64,000 nt of DNA from the NCBI GenBank assembly GCA_963850205.1, contig CAWKKJ010000011.1, positions 372,001-436,000 of the forward strand, in the 5' to 3' direction. The translations under genes were made by a program, and so were the position numbers. This document shows, piece by piece, positions 18,150-30,569 of the stretch (position 1 is its first letter; every line of letters begins with the position of its first letter). Below the pieces are notes generated by a model, which saw only the letters and a list, made by a program, of their open reading frames with translations, had not been told where the DNA came from and made no database searches. Origin of the DNA: JACVRW01 sp963850205 (GTDB lineage: Bacteria; Actinomycetota; Thermoleophilia; Solirubrobacterales; Thermoleophilaceae).

Positions 18150-21100
18150 CTAGGGGCCGATCGCCGCGTTCATGTCTGCGGTGATCTCGGCGGCCGTGAG
18201 CGGACGGCCGTAGATGCGAATCTCGTCAATCAGCCCGTTGAACCACTGGCTGGCGAGGCTGTTGCCGCCGAACCGCAGAGCGCCGGTGCTGCTCGCGATC
18301 GGCGGGGTCGCGGCGCGGCTGGCGACCTGCGTGCCGTTCACGAACAGGCGCAGCGTCGAGCTGTTCCAGGTCATCGCCAGATGGCTCCACGCTCCGGCGG
18401 GCAGTCCCGCGGTGCCCGAGCTCACGAGGTCGGCGGTAGTGAACAGTCGGGCCGCGGGGCGGTTGCCGCTGCCGTTGGCGTAGAGCCCGTACGCCGGCAC
18501 GCTCGGACGCTCCTTCGCCACGACCGTGCGCCAGCCGCTCAGGACCGAGGGCCGCACCCAGGCCTCGATCGTCAAGCCCGAGGCCGGTGTCAGGTCGGCC
18601 GCGTGGGAGACCGTCACCCAGTCGTTGACCCCGTCGAAGGACAGCGCGCCCCCGATCCGGCCGCTGAGGGTGCGTGTGGCGCCCGAGATCGCGCCCGGGT
18701 GGCTGCCCCAGCTGTCGAGCGCGGTGGCGCCGCTCGTCTCCTCGAACCCGAAGCCGGCGATCCGGGCGGTGTTCGCCACGGTCACCGAGCGGCTCGCGGA
18801 AGTCCTCGTGTTCCCGGCGGCGTCGCGCACCACCGCGGAGAGCGTGTGGCTGCCGTTGGTCGCGGTCAGCGTGTCCCAGGGGATGGAGTAGGGCGCGGAG
18901 GTGTCCGCCGCGCCCAGGTTCGCGCCGTTCAGGCGGAACTGCACGTTCTGCACCCCGACGGCGTCCGCGGCGTCGGCGCTGATGGCCACCGTGTTCGCGA
19001 CGGTGGCCCCCGCCGCCGGCGCGGTGAGGGACACCGTGGGCGCCGCGAGGTCGCCGACAGCCTGGGGCGAGGGCGAGCCCGTGTTGCCCGCGCCGTCCGC
19101 CGCGACGACCTTGTAGTAGTACGTGCCCGCTGCCAGGCCGGTGTTCTGGTAGCTCGTGCCGCTGGTGACGGTGGCGATCCGGTTGGCCGCCGACGGGGTG
19201 AAGCCCGCAGTGGTCGAGCGATGGATGCGGTACTCGGTGACCCCGGTGTTGTCGGTGGCCGCGGTCCAGCTGAGCCCGACCGAGCTTGCCGACTGGCGCG
19301 TGGCGGTCAACGATGCCGGGGCCGTGGGCGGCTGCGTGTCGGGCGAGCCCTGCACCTTCACGATCTGGCCGACCGAGGGCACGCCCTGGTCGTCGATCAG
19401 GAACACCATGTACGACCCGGGGGGCGCCACATTGGCGTTCGCGGGGCCGTCGAGCCGGACGCTGCCCGACTGATTCTGGACGCTCAGGTTCATGAACCGC
19501 TGGTCCATGTCGATGTTGTGCGTCACCGAGCCCATCCGGACCAGCGAGGCCGAGCGGATGCGGGCGGCGTCGGGCGTGGTGACGGTGAACTGCTGGCCAT
19601 AGTCGAGCGTGTTGGGCGCGCTGGTGACGGAGGGCCGCGGACCCTTGAACAGGTAGGGCGGCGAGTAGATCTCGTCGACTCTTCTCGTTGCTGCAGTTGC
19701 CGAACGCCCCACCGCCGGCGAGCATCACCCGTCCGTCGGGCAGGAGCATCGCCGAGGAGTGGTAGAGCCGTGGCCGCCGGTGCGACGCCGTCGTGGTCCA
19801 GGTGTCGGTGTCCGGATCCCAGATCTCGGTGGCCAGGATGCCGGTCTTGCTGGTCGACCCCGTCGGTGGCCGTCTGGCCGCCGGTGGCGAGCACCTTGCC
19901 GTCGGGCAGCACGGTGAGCGTGTGGTAGGACCGCCGGTACTCCATCGGCGCCACCTCGCGCCAGGCGGGCGAGGCCGCGGTCATGTCGATCGCGGCCGCC
20001 CGGTTGGTCACCGTCCGGCCGGGGAACTCGGGATCGGACCAGGTGCCGGACTTCAGGATCTTGCCGGGCCGGTACATCACCGCGCTATGGCCGTCGATCG
20101 GGCTGGTGCCCGACGGTCTGCCACTGGCCGGTGTTCAGGTCGAAGGTGCGCGTGGTGGTGTCCGGGCCCGGCGTCGAAGAGCTTGCCGTTGGGCAGCACG
20201 AACATGAACGGGTAGAGCGGCATGCGCCGGGAGGCGCTGGGCAGGTCGGTCCAGGCGTTGGTCTCGGGGTTGTAGATCGAGGGGAGCGTGTTGGAGGCGT
20301 CGGTGAGCGGCACGCTCATGCCCGGCTGCTTGAGCGTGATGTTGTCGCCCGAGACCACGAAGGCGCGGCCGTCCGGGAGCTGGGTGACCGTCGGGTACCA
20401 GCGTGCCACGCTCATGTCCGCGCCGCGCGTCCAGCTGCCCGTCTGCGGGTTGTAGAGGTTGGTGTCCGTGAGCCCCTCGTAGGCCTGCTCGTGCCCGCCG
20501 ACCACCAGCAGCCGGCCGTCGCCGATCGTGATCTGGCCGGCGCAGAAGAGGTTGCGACCCGTGGGGATGCCCACGAAGGCCTCGGTCGCCGGGTCCCAGA
20601 GGCGCTCGGAGTTGAGCGCGGCCTCGAAGCCGTCCCAGGCCGCGACCTTGCCGTTCGAGGTCAGCGACAGCGAGGTCGGGACGATCGGCCACGGCTGCGG
20701 GCGCGGCAGAAGCTGCCGATCGCCTCCGGGCCCGGGTCCGGCGGGGGCGGCGGCGTGCCCGCCACCACCGGCTGCGGTCATGTCGGCGCCGATCTCGCTC
20801 GCGCGTCAGCGCGCGGTTGTAGACCCGCACCTCGTCGATCAGGCCGCTGGAAGCGCTCGCCCCAGACGTTGTTGGCGCCGAAGGTCAGCGGGCCGTCGCC
20901 GGCCGCGAGCGCGTCGGCAGGGCCGGGTGGCCACCTGCGTGCCGTTGACGAAGAGCCGCAGCGTGGTGCTGTCGTACGTCGCGGCGAGATGGGTCCACTT
21001 GTCGGGGTCGAGGTCGGTCGGTGCCCGGGCGCCGGTGTCGCGAGCCGATGTTCGCGCTGGGGACGTCGGTGTCGCTGCTGCCGTAGAGCGCGTAGGCGAG

Positions 21101-24100
21101 CCCGCCGCCCGCCTCCTTGAAGGCCACCGTGCGCCAGTCGGTCGCGCCGCGCGGACGCACCCAGGCCTCGAGCGTCAGGCCGGCGGTGAGGTCGAGCGAC
21201 GCGGCGTCGGGCACGGTGGCCATGTCGTCTTCGCCGTCGAACGACAGCGCCCGGCCGAAACGGCCAGCGTTGGTGCGGGTGGCCCCGCTGAGCGTGCCGT
21301 CGTTGCCGCCGCTCTCGTCGGCGATGGTCGTGCCGGCGGCCTCCTCGAAGCCATAGGACGCGGCGGCGTGCGAGGGGCCGGAGGACGACGGTCTGCGCGC
21401 CGCGGACCGCCGGGCTGGTGCCGCCGGCGCCGTCGAGGGCCGTGCACGTCGACCTCGAGGTTGTCGCCCGCGTCGCCGTGGCCGGGCTCGGACAGGTCGA
21501 GCGTGCGGCCGGTGGCGTCCGCGATCGCCGTGCCGTTGCGGAACCACTGGTAGCGTGTAGGTCACGGCGTCGCTGTCGGCGTCGGTGAAGCCGGTGGTCG
21601 TGGCCGACACGATCTCGTCGCTCGAGGGCGCGCTCGGCCTGATGCTCACGGTCCCGGCGGCCGGGGCGCGTGTTGGCCACCGTGACGGTGCCGGCGACGG
21701 TGCCGCTCGCGCGGCCGCCCGGGTCGGTGGCGAGGACCTCGACCGCGATCGTGTCGCCGCGGTCGCCGTTGCCGGCCTGGGCCAGGTCAAGGGTGGCGGC
21801 GGTGGCCCCCGCGATCGCCGTACCGTTCCGCAGCCAGCGGTAGCGGTAGGTCAGGGTCTCGCCGTCCGGCTCGGTGAAGCCGGCCGGGGTGGCGGTGAGC
21901 GTCTGATTGGTCCTCGGCGAGCCGGCGCGAGCGCCACGGTGCCCTCGACGGGGCTGGCGTTCGTCGCCGGTCACGTCCTGGCCGCCGCGCGCGGCCGGGC
22001 TCTCGCGCCGCTGCTGTCGACGGCGCGGACGTCGACGTCGATCCGGTCGCCGAGCATCGCCGTTGCCCGGCTGGGCGAGGTCGAGCGTGCTCCGCGGTCG
22101 CGCCGCTGATCGCGCGTGCCGTTCTGCAGCCACTGGTAGCGGTAGGTGAGCGTCCCGGCGTCGGCGTCGGCGAAGCCGCTGGGCACCGCCCTGACGACGT
22201 CGTTGGTCGCCGGCGAGGCTCGGCTTGACCGACACCGTTCCGGCGGTGGGCGTGCTGTTGGCCACGGTGACGGTGCCGGCCACCGCGTCGCTCGCGGCTC
22301 CCCGGCCGTCGGTGGCGTAGACCTCGACGCGCACCTGGTCGCCGCGGTCGCCGTTGCCGGCGGCCGCCAGGTTGAGCGTGCTCGTGGTGGCGCCGGGGAT
22401 CGGCGGTCCCGTTGCGCAGCCACTGGTAGTGGTAGGTCAGCGGGTCGCCGTCGGGGTCGCTGAACCCGCTCGGCGTCGCGGTGAGCGTCTGGTTGGTGGT
22501 CGGCGAGCCGGGCGCGACCGAGACGGAGCCCGGGACGGGCGCCTGGTCGCCGCCGGCGCCGAAGGTGAGCTGCGACCCGGTCGAGCGTCGGGGACGCCGA
22601 GCCGGTCGTGCTCCCCATGAGCGCGCGGTACTGGATGTAGCGGGCGGCCGGGCTGGCGATCGCTCCGCCCGCGCCCACCGGCTGCCAGCGCCGACCAGCC
22701 CGCGTCGGGCGTCGAGGTGGCGCCCGAGCGGGTCTCGAAGGCGAGCTGCGGTCCCGGCGGGCTGCGCGCCCTGGTGGGTGAGCGTCTGCCAGTCGCCGTT
22801 GCCGGGCCCGCTGTCCAGCACGCGCGAGATGAACGTGCCGCTCGCGGCGTAGCCGCCCTCACGCAGCCAGTCGACGGGCACGCCGGCGCCGAAGATCCCG
22901 TAGTCGCTGGCCACCGGCCGCATCTGCCGGTCGATGGTGAACGGCATGGTGCCGCGACCTGCGCCCCGTCACGAAGAACGTCGCGCTCGGTGGCGCTCCA
23001 TTCGATCCGGAACCGGTGCGGCACGTTGAGGCTCACGCCCGGCAGCGGCGTCAGTCTGCTCGCCGGCCGGGCCGGCGCCGCTCTGGGCGTAGACCCGGAA
23101 GGGCATGCCGGCGTTGCCGGTGCTGAAGACGGCCATCGGGAAGTCGCTCAGGTCCTGCCCGAAGCCGACCGCCTGGTCGTTGACCGGCCGGAAGGTGGCG
23201 CGTGAACTCGATCGCCCGCGGGCGGGTCGAAGAGCGCCGGCGGGTAGGCGGCGGCGCCGTCCGCGACGAGCGCGCCGCCGGGAGGTGGTCGCCTCGCCGC
23301 CGACGCCCCAGGACCGCGTCCCCCAGCCGCGCGGCAGGCCGGTGCCCTCGAACTCCTCGCCGACGGCCGGCTGCAGCAGCAGCTCGCCGTCGACGCCGTC
23401 CAGGCTCTGGCCCGGCGTAGGTGCCGCGTCGCGTCCCGGCGACGAACTGGGACGTCTCGAGTCCACCAGCGCGCCGGGCGGCGTCGGGAAGCTGGCGGGC
23501 GGCTGCCGCGGCGGGCGAGGTGGCGGAGTTGCCGGCGGCGTCGGTCGAGCTGACCCGGAAGCGGTAGGTCGTGTTCGGGCTGAGGCCGGTGAGCTCGACG
23601 CTGTGGTCGGTCACCCGGGCGGTGTCGGTCACCTGGCTGCCCAGCGCGGTGGTGCGGCCGTACTCCACGCGCGAGCTGGCGGGCTCGTCGGTCTCCCAGC
23701 GTGACCGTCGCGTGGCCCTCGGCGTCGGCCGTGGCGTTCACGCTCGTGATCTCGGGCGGGGTCGTGTCGTTGGCGTACGTGGCCGCGTAGTCGCCGGCCG
23801 CCGCCTCGAAGACCACGTAGTCGCACGCCCTTGACGGTGCGCTTGCTGCGGGCCACCGGCTGGCCGTCGCGCGTCAGCCGGGAGAGCGGGCCGGAGGCCG
23901 ACTGGGCCGGGAGCATCGCCTCGAGGCCGCGCGCCTTCGGCGTTCGTGACCATCGAGAAGCTGAGCTGGCCGCCGCTGTAGGAGATGTCGTCGAAGGAGG
24001 AGCCGTTGCGGCCGTCGACCCAGTCGAGCATCTGGGCGGAGGAGACCACCGGGACGCCGCGCTCCTGCGCCGCCGCCACGACGTCGTTAGCGTTGGCGTG

Positions 24101-27100
24101 GTCGCCGTGGTCGGTGTGGGTGAGGACCGTGTACACGCCGTAGTAGGCCTTCGGGCCGAGGGCGTTGTCGAGCAGCGTGTCGACCTGCCGGGGCAGCGAC
24201 ATCGTCGACGTCTCGTCGGTCACCTGCGTCATCGCCTGGTAGACGTCGATCATCGAGCCGTCGAGGTCGGCGAAGCGCATCGGGAAGCCGGAGCCGGTGA
24301 GCAGCCCGGGCTTGCGTCAGCCAGCCGTCGGGGCCGTTGTAGTAGTAGTTGGTGTCGAAGCGGATGCCGTGCGCCTTCTCGAGCTTGGCCTCGGTGGCCC
24401 AGTCGCTCCAGATGACGCAGTGGGTGCGGTTGGAGACCGGCGGCTTGACGCCCGGCCAGGCGCCGCGCGAACGCCGCCAGCTGGCTGGTGAGGTCGTTCT
24501 CGAGCGAGGCCGGCGTCCAGTCGCTGCAGCCGGTGTTCAGGTGCAGCGCCGATCTCGAAGCCGTCGGCCTCGTAGCGCGGTCGCCTGGGCGGCGGTCATC
24601 GGCGTGTCCGGGTACAGGTAGGAGGTCGCGCGGACGCACTCCCAGTCGGCCACCGAGCAGCCCGCCGGGCTCGAGTGCCTTCAGCCGGTCGAAGAAGGCC
24701 GGGGTGCCGCCGACGCGCGTGGTCGTCGCCGGTGAGGACGAGGGCGGCCTTCTCGCCCCGCGGCAGGTACCAGAAGCGCGGCAGCGGCGCCTTGTCGCGG
24801 TTCACCTCGGTGATCAGGTTCGCCAGCAGCCGCTGCTGCTCGTCGGCCTGCGGCACGTCGATCTTGCTCATGTCCACCCAGTCGGGCTGGACGTCGCCGG
24901 CCTTGGCGCCGTAGAACAGGTCGGTCGGCGCGGATGCCGAACGGCCTGGGGTCGCGCTTCTGGCCCGCCCAGGCCGGGTTGCCCTGGCGCGTGTAGACGA
25001 CCGAGCGGGCCAGGTCGTAGGTGAACGCGGCCGCCTGGCCGCCGGCGGTGCCGACGTCGCGCAGCGTCACCGCCGGCTCCGAGGTCGCGGTGGCGGCGTC
25101 GAGTAGAGGCGGGCCACGGCGTGCGCCCCGTCAGCGAGTAGCGGTCGGCGGTGCCGTGGAACTGCAGCGTCTGGCCCTCGATCCCGGCGCCCGGCGGCCG
25201 TGCCCGTGTCGACCTTGAGGTACTGGTTCGCGCGCGTGCCGCCGGGGTCGCTCAGCCCGAGCAGGCCGGCGAGCTTCTTGTCGGGCCGCATCGCGATCAG
25301 GTTGCCGCCGGCCTGGACCCAGCTCGGTGAGCAGCGCCACCTCGGCGTCGCTGATCGAGCCGGTCGGCCAGGATCACCGTGTCGTGGCCGGCGAGCGTCG
25401 CCGCGGTCACCGGGCCGTCGGTCACGTCGAACGCGTTCAGGCCCTCGGCCCGCAGGATCTCCGCGTAGTAGCGCCCGAAGGGATCGCCCGGATCGGTGAT
25501 CACGCGATCGGGCCGCCCGGGCCCTCGTCCGGCGACTGCGGCGCGGTCGTGAAGGACCAGGTCTTGTCGCGCGGCCAGCGGGTTGCCGGCCACGTCGGTC
25601 ACGCCGCCGGCGCCGCCCTTGAGCGGGCGGTGTAGGTCGTGCGAGTACGGCGAGCGGCGCCTGCGGATCGAGCTTCGCGATGCGCGTCTGGGCGTCGTAG
25701 CTCACGTCGGCGGCGACGAGCGTCGCCGTCCTCGTCGCGCAGCGTGAAGGTCGCGCCGGTGACCGTCGCCGGCGCGATCTGCTCGTCGAAGGTGGCCGTG
25801 ACGTCGGTGCCGCGCGGCACGTCGGAGGCGCCCGCCCCGGGCGTGAGTGTCGGTGACGGTCGGCCCGCGCGTGTCCGGGGGGATCGTCCGGTCGAAGGTC
25901 GCGTCGACCCAGTAGTTGGTCGCGTTGAAGGTCTGGTCGGGAAGCCGCTCGGCGCCGTAGCGGTAGACCCCGTTGCCGCCGACGAGCCCGTCGCGCGGCG
26001 CGTGCATCGGCGCCCGGTCGACGCCCTGGGTGAAGAAGCCCGGGCTCAACGCGTAGCGCCCGCGCGCTCGCGTGGTAGGAGGTGATGTACGTCGTGTCCT
26101 TCGTGATCGGCACAGGGTTCGGCAGCTCGACCTGCTGCCAGCCGGACGCGGTCTCGTTGGTGAACGTCGCCGCGGCGAGCAGCTGCCCGGTGCCCGACCA
26201 CAGGTGCCCGACGTGCGTGCCCGTGTTGTTCGGCCTGCTTGTAGAAGCGCAGCGCGGTGATGAAGCCGTCCTCGTCGGAGCGGAACTTCATCCCCACCTC
26301 GACCGGCTGGTCCTGGACGGCGTCGCCCGGTCGGGGCGTCGCCGGCGCCGAAGACGGTGCAGGGGCAGTCGGCGGGCGTGCTGAACGTCCAGGTGTGGTC
26401 GGCCGCGAGCTGGTTGCCGGCGACGTCGGTGACCCCCGCGCTGCCGCTCTTGACGGTGGCGGTGTAGGTCTTGCCGAACTCGAGCGGCTGCTGCGGCGTC
26501 GAGCGTCGCCTTGCGGGTCGCCGCGTCGTAGGCTCACCTGGGCCGTCACCGGGTTGCCCGCGCCGTCCTTGAGCGTGAACGACCCGGCGTTGACGGTCGG
26601 CGGGTTCAGCGGCTCGTCGAAGGTGCGCCGTGACCGCAGCTCGAGGGCGGCACGCCGGTCGCGCCGGCGGCCGGCGAGGTGGAGCTCACCTGCGGCGGGC
26701 GGGTGTCTCCCGGGGCACTCGGCTCGAACACCGCGTCGACCCAGTAGTTGGTCGCGTTGAAGGTCTGGTCGGGGAAGCCGCTCGCCCCGTAGCGGTAGAC
26801 CCCATTGCCGCCCACCACGGAGTCGGCCGGCGCGTGTAGCGGCGGGTTGTCCTTCCCGAGTGAGAAGTAGCCCCCGCTGAAACCGAATCGCCCCTGGCGG
26901 AGTGATACGACGTGACGTAGGTGGTGTCCTCGGTGATCGGCACCGGGACGGGCAGCGCCGCCTCCTGCCAGCCCGAGGCGGTCTCGTTCGTGAACTGCGA
27001 CCTCCGCGAGCTGCTGGCCCGACGCGCGTCCAGAGGTGCCCCACATGCTGGCCGGTGTTGTTCGGCTGCTTGTAGAAGCGCAGCGCGGTGATGTAGCCGT

Positions 27101-27277
27101 CCTCGTCGGAGCGGAACTTCATCCCGACCTCGATGGGCTGGTCGGCGAGCGCGTCGCCGAGCGGGCGCCTCGAGTGCCGAACACCGTGCACGGGCACGTG
27201 GCGCCTGCGCCTGCGCCGCGGCAGGGATCAGCAGCAGCGCAGAAGGGCAGCGAGGAGAAGGCGGGCGGAGGGCGCAT
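18150..27277 (-). CDS. giant secreted multidomain protein with AA5 copper-radical oxidase and deacetylase-like domains, many frameshifts
   Basis: Reconstructed as one gene of about 3,000 residues. Order from the N-terminus: signal peptide (27277); DUF4082-like (FRSDEDGYITALRFYKQ) and Big_5 Ig (FDEPLNPPTVNAGSFTL), both repeated (27190-25570); a GATase/ThuA-like fold (VITDPGDPFGRYYAEILRAE, 25530-25100); a NodB-like polysaccharide deacetylase region (AALVLTGDDHA, GFEIGLHLNTGC, 25070-23850); FnIII; a DUF1349/concanavalin-like part; four Ig repeats (22560-21430); LamG; a Kelch galactose-oxidase domain with DUF1929 (20760-19380); FnIII; Ig; LamG. AA5 ligands are all present: Cys in NLFCAGQ (20542-20544), Tyr in ARWYPT (20395-20397), Tyr-His in RLYHSSAM (19759-19764) and His in VTHNIDMDQRF (19518-19520). 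From about 19.6 kb to the start the frame shifts every few hundred bases, so the single-gene reading is inferred. It could be two or more genes, but the first LamG runs directly into the oxidase. Confidence 0.7.
21430..22560 (-). repeat. four tandem Ig-like repeats inside the giant protein
   Basis: Four units share a QW-x-x-NGT core and a VAGTVTVAN linker. The DNA landmark CACTGGTAG or CAGCGGTAG recurs at 22421, 22131, 21835 and 21545, giving a period of about 290-296 bp (about 97 residues). Probably a stalk that spaces the catalytic domains from the wall. Confidence 0.75.
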
Positions 27278-27363
27278 CGACGTACTAACGGTCGAGGCGC
27301 GTCTCAACGTGCGCGGCGCGTAACAGAGAATTCCGCCGTCAGGCCTCCATGGCCGACGCTAGG

Positions 27364-28522
27364 TCAGACGCCTGTCGCGGCGCGCGGATCTAGCCGAATT
27401 CGGACCCTCGCCAGACGAGGCTCGAGGACCTCGGCGAGCCGCTCCGCGCCCAGGCGCCAGGCCGAAGGCCGCCATCGGCACGCACACCAGCTCCAGCCGG
27501 AAGGCGCTGAAGATCGGGACGACCAGCACGTAGGCGCAGCCCGGCGATCGCGCCGCCCTGCAGCAAGGTCACCGCGCGTCGCTGCCGCGCGCCGCGCGGC
27601 CAGCAGGAACAGAGCAGCGAGCCCGCCGACGAGGTAGGCGGCCGAGTACCACGCGCCGTCGCGCACGAAGCCGCCGTCGGCCTGCAGCGAGGTCGACCAG
27701 CGCGCCCGGGTAGCGCTCCGCGATGAAGCCCCACGACGCATCTGGCGCCGGCTGGAAGTCGTTGAGCATCATCGCGAGCAGCTCCCTGAGCGGGGTCGAG
27801 AACGTCAGCAGCACCGGGACGGCGGCGGCGAGCGCCAGTTCCGAGCAGCGCCAGGCTGACTCTCGACCTCTGGCTGAGGGTTAGCCATGCGGCCGCGAGG
27901 ATCGGAATCCACGCGCTGTCGCGGGTGAAGGACAGGACCAGGATCAGGCCCCCCAGGCATGAGCCAGCGCGGTCCGCGGTCGAGCACGAGGATGCCGGCG
28001 GCGAAGCGCCGCGGTCTCGAGGGCGAGGCCCCAGCTGTCGGTCAGCGGGAAGCTCGAGTGGCTGGTGAGAGCCGGAGGAAGATCGTGGCCAGCGGTGACC
28101 GCGGCCGCGATCGGAAGCGGGAAGCGGAGCAGCAGCAGGGCGAAGACGGCGAGGATGGCGGCGACGTAGCCCGGCGAGCGAGATGTCAAGGATCGTGCGC
28201 TCGCCCGCCGAGCGGCTCGAGAGCGGCTGCCGCCGCCGGGACGGTTATCCGGCGCTCGTAGAACTGCGCGTTGTAGCGCACCCAGTCCGGATCGCCCGAG
28301 CGCTCGGGGTCCCGGGCGCGCAGCTCCGCGCCCAAGGGGCCCTGGAAGGTCCGCGCCGAGCGCGGCGTCGCGCTCGACGCCCTGCAGCTCGAGCGAGCGT
28401 GCCTGGTAGAAGAGGCCATCCGGCGTCCAGCGCGGCGGGTCGCCGAGCGGTCCCGCCACGGCCAGCAGCGCAGCGGAGGCCAGAGCGAGCGCGACAAGCA
28501 CCTTGATGGCGGTGGAACGCAT
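27364..28522 (-). CDS. polytopic membrane protein, GT-C-like, several frameshifts
   Basis: Reconstructed membrane protein of about 385 residues. The N-terminus has a membrane helix (VLVALALASAALLAVAGPLG) and then RWTPDGLFYQARSLELQG, which resembles the first periplasmic loop of GT-C glycosyltransferases. Further helices include YVAAILAVFALLLLRFPLPI, a helix near VLLTFSTPLREL, and a late alanine-rich pair. No named family can be fixed. At least four single-base shifts break the frame (about 28360, 28190, 27990, 27700). It is divergent from the FkbM methyltransferase gene and probably takes part in glycan transfer or lipid-linked sugar handling. Confidence 0.55.
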
Positions 28523-28595
28523 CGGATCGATTCTCGTGTGGCCCGCGCGACCCTGAACCCCCCGGATGGCTAGCATCGCGGCTCCACAGCTGGGC

Positions 28596-28601
28596 TAGGT
28601 T
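28596..28601 (+). promoter_or_regulatory. -10-like box TAGGTT for the FkbM gene
   Basis: TAGGTT lies 6 nt before GTG 28608; no Shine-Dalgarno is present. Confidence 0.45.
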
Positions 28602-28607
28602 CACCTC

Positions 28608-29389
28608 GTGGCGTCCATCTCCGCACGACATCGAGCCGAAGCCCTCCTCTGCCGCGTGGGCGCGTACTCCCACGCACGCAACGCATATCAACGGCTCTTC
28701 AACCGCGAGCATTACGCGAGCCGCCGTCGTGATCGTCGCTTCTTCAGCGAGTTTGTCCCAGGCGGCGGGCTGGTGTTCGACGTCGGCGCCAATGAAGGCC
28801 GGATGACCGAGACCTTCGCCGAGCTGGGAGCATCAGTTGTCGCGGTGGAGCCGAACTCGACGCTCGCCGACACGGTGCGCGCCCGTTACGGCTCTCGGCG
28901 TGTGATCGTCGAGGCGGCCGCCGTCGGTGCCGAGACTGGCAGTCGCCGAACTCCGTCTAGGCCGGTACAACGGACACTCCACTCTTTCCTCCGACTGGCA
29001 GGAGGCGGTTGGCGCAGAGCGGTGGGCCGGCTCGGTCGAGGTCTCTGTGACCACGCTCGACGCGCTGATCGCCCGTCACGGTCGCGCCAGCCTTTGTGAA
29101 GATCGACGTCGAGGGAATCGAGGCCGAGGTGCTGGCCGGGTTGCATGCGCCCGGTGCCTGCGATCTCGTTCGAGTTCCAGTGTGCCGCCATCGAGATTGC
29201 GCGCCACTGCGTCACGCGCCTCGGAGGAGCTCGGAGAGTATGAGTTCAACCTCGCCACGGGGAGAGTCATGCGCTGCGGCACGGCGACTGGACCACCGGT
29301 GTGGAGCTCCTTGAGCAGCCTGGAGCTCCGTCTCGGCCTCGGGCCCCGAGGGCTACGGCGACGTCTACGCGAGGCTCCGGAGCCAATGA
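28608..29389 (+). CDS. FkbM-family SAM-dependent methyltransferase, several frameshifts
   Basis: A Methyltransf_21/FkbM-type enzyme of about 260 residues. It has the SAM motif VFDVGANEGRMTETFAELGA with VVAVEPN, the middle stretch YNGHSTLSSDW, VSVTTLDALI, then the family motif KIDVEGIEAEVLAGL and the end GYGDVYARLRSQ. It would O-methylate a sugar hydroxyl. Frame breaks lie near 28935, 29095, 29160 and 29215. Its TGA overlaps the ATG of the next GT2 (ATGA, 29386-29389), so the two are translationally coupled. Confidence 0.78.
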
Positions 29390-30342
29390 CGCCTGACGCG
29401 GGACGGTCGACGCGGTCATCGTCAGCTACCAGCAGCGCCGCCACGCTGCGCGGCTGCGTCGAGGGCTGGCCCGGATGCCGCAGGTCGCGTGACCGTGGTC
29501 GACAACGCCTCCCCCGACGACGCCGTCGAGACGATCGCCGACCTGCCGGTGGAGATCGTGCGCTCTCCGAACAACGGCGGCTTCTCCTACGGCTGCAACC
29601 TCGGCGCCGCGCCACGGCGGCGCGCCCTACCTGCTCTTCCTGAACCCAGACGCGCGCGATCGACGCCAGCGCCTCGACGCGCTCGCCGCGAGCGCTGGAG
29701 GCCGATCCGCGGATTGCGCTGGTCGGGCCCGCGGATCCTGGACGAGGACGGCGAGCTGCGCTTGGAGCCAGCGCCGCTTCCCGCGTCTGCGGTCGACCTT
29801 TGCCCAGGCGCTGCTTCCTGCACCGGCTCTGGCCGCAGGCGGCCTGGACCGACGAGCTCGTCCGCGACGCCGCCGCCTACGAGCGGCCCGGCGATCGCCC
29901 GAGTGGCTCTCCGGCGCCTGCATGCTCGTCCGCCGCGAGGCCTTCGAGGCGGTCGGTGGCTTCGACGAGCGGCTTCTTCCTGTACTGCGAGGACACCGAC
30001 CTCTGCCGGCGCCTGCGGGACGCGGGCCACCGCGTTCGCTTCGAGCCGGCCGCCGAGGTGCACCACGTGGGCGGCGCCTCTTCGGGGGCCGGCGAGACCC
30101 GGGCCATCGCGGCCCGCAGCCGCGTGCGCTACGCCAGCAAGCACTCCGGCCGCGCGCAGCGCGGCCGAGGCGCTGGGTGTGGCGCTCGGCGAGGCCACGC
30201 ACGCCGCCACCGCTGTCGCGACCGCGCGTCCCGGCGCGGCCACGTGGCCGCGCTGCGGGCCGCCTGGCGCGTTCCGCGTAGCTCCGGACCCCTTGTGGCT
30301 GGTCGTTGTGCCTGTTCAAGGCCTACGGGCGGCCGTGTGTGA
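29386..30342 (+). CDS. glycosyltransferase family 2, several frameshifts
   Basis: A GT2 enzyme of about 315 residues close to rhamnosyl- and galactofuranosyltransferase-like GT2 enzymes. Segments in order: VDAVIVSYQQRRH, VTVVDNASPDDAVE, PNNGGFSYGCNLGA, LLFLNPDARI (metal-binding region), CMLVRREAFEAVGGFDER, then YCEDTDLCRRLRDAGHRV (ED-x-D catalytic base) and EVHHVGGASS. Single-base shifts occur near 29400, 29480, 29610, 29790, 29900, 29985 and 30160. Coupled to the FkbM gene. The C-terminus is uncertain because the last 100 bases lie in poor sequence. Confidence 0.78.
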
Positions 30343-30569
30343 ACGTGGGTTGCGTCGAGGGGGATGCGTCACGAAACGTCCCCGAGTAGTGGGACGCGAA
30401 CGTCGGTACCACCCGACTGCGCGGGATCCGGACGGTCGGCGCGTTGGCCCAGGCCCTGAGGATCGACTCCGGTCCTGCGCGCGACCACTCAGTCCGGCTC
30501 CGCTGCTCAGCGGACGTCCTGCGCTCCAGAGCCCGTCGCGGCCCCCCTCCGCAACCGCTGCGCCCAAGC
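30343..30569. other. convergent intergenic region, nothing recognised
   Basis: 227 bases between the ends of the GT2 gene and the Wzy-like gene. I see no ORF with natural composition, no clear terminator and no repeat. The frame-broken sequence ends here: genes to the right are mostly clean. Confidence 0.5.

Noticed and set aside
20000..30300. Region read as a graveyard of true pseudogenes
   Set aside because: The breaks are single-base and each correction recovers conserved motifs, including catalytic residues. Sequencing indels explain this better.
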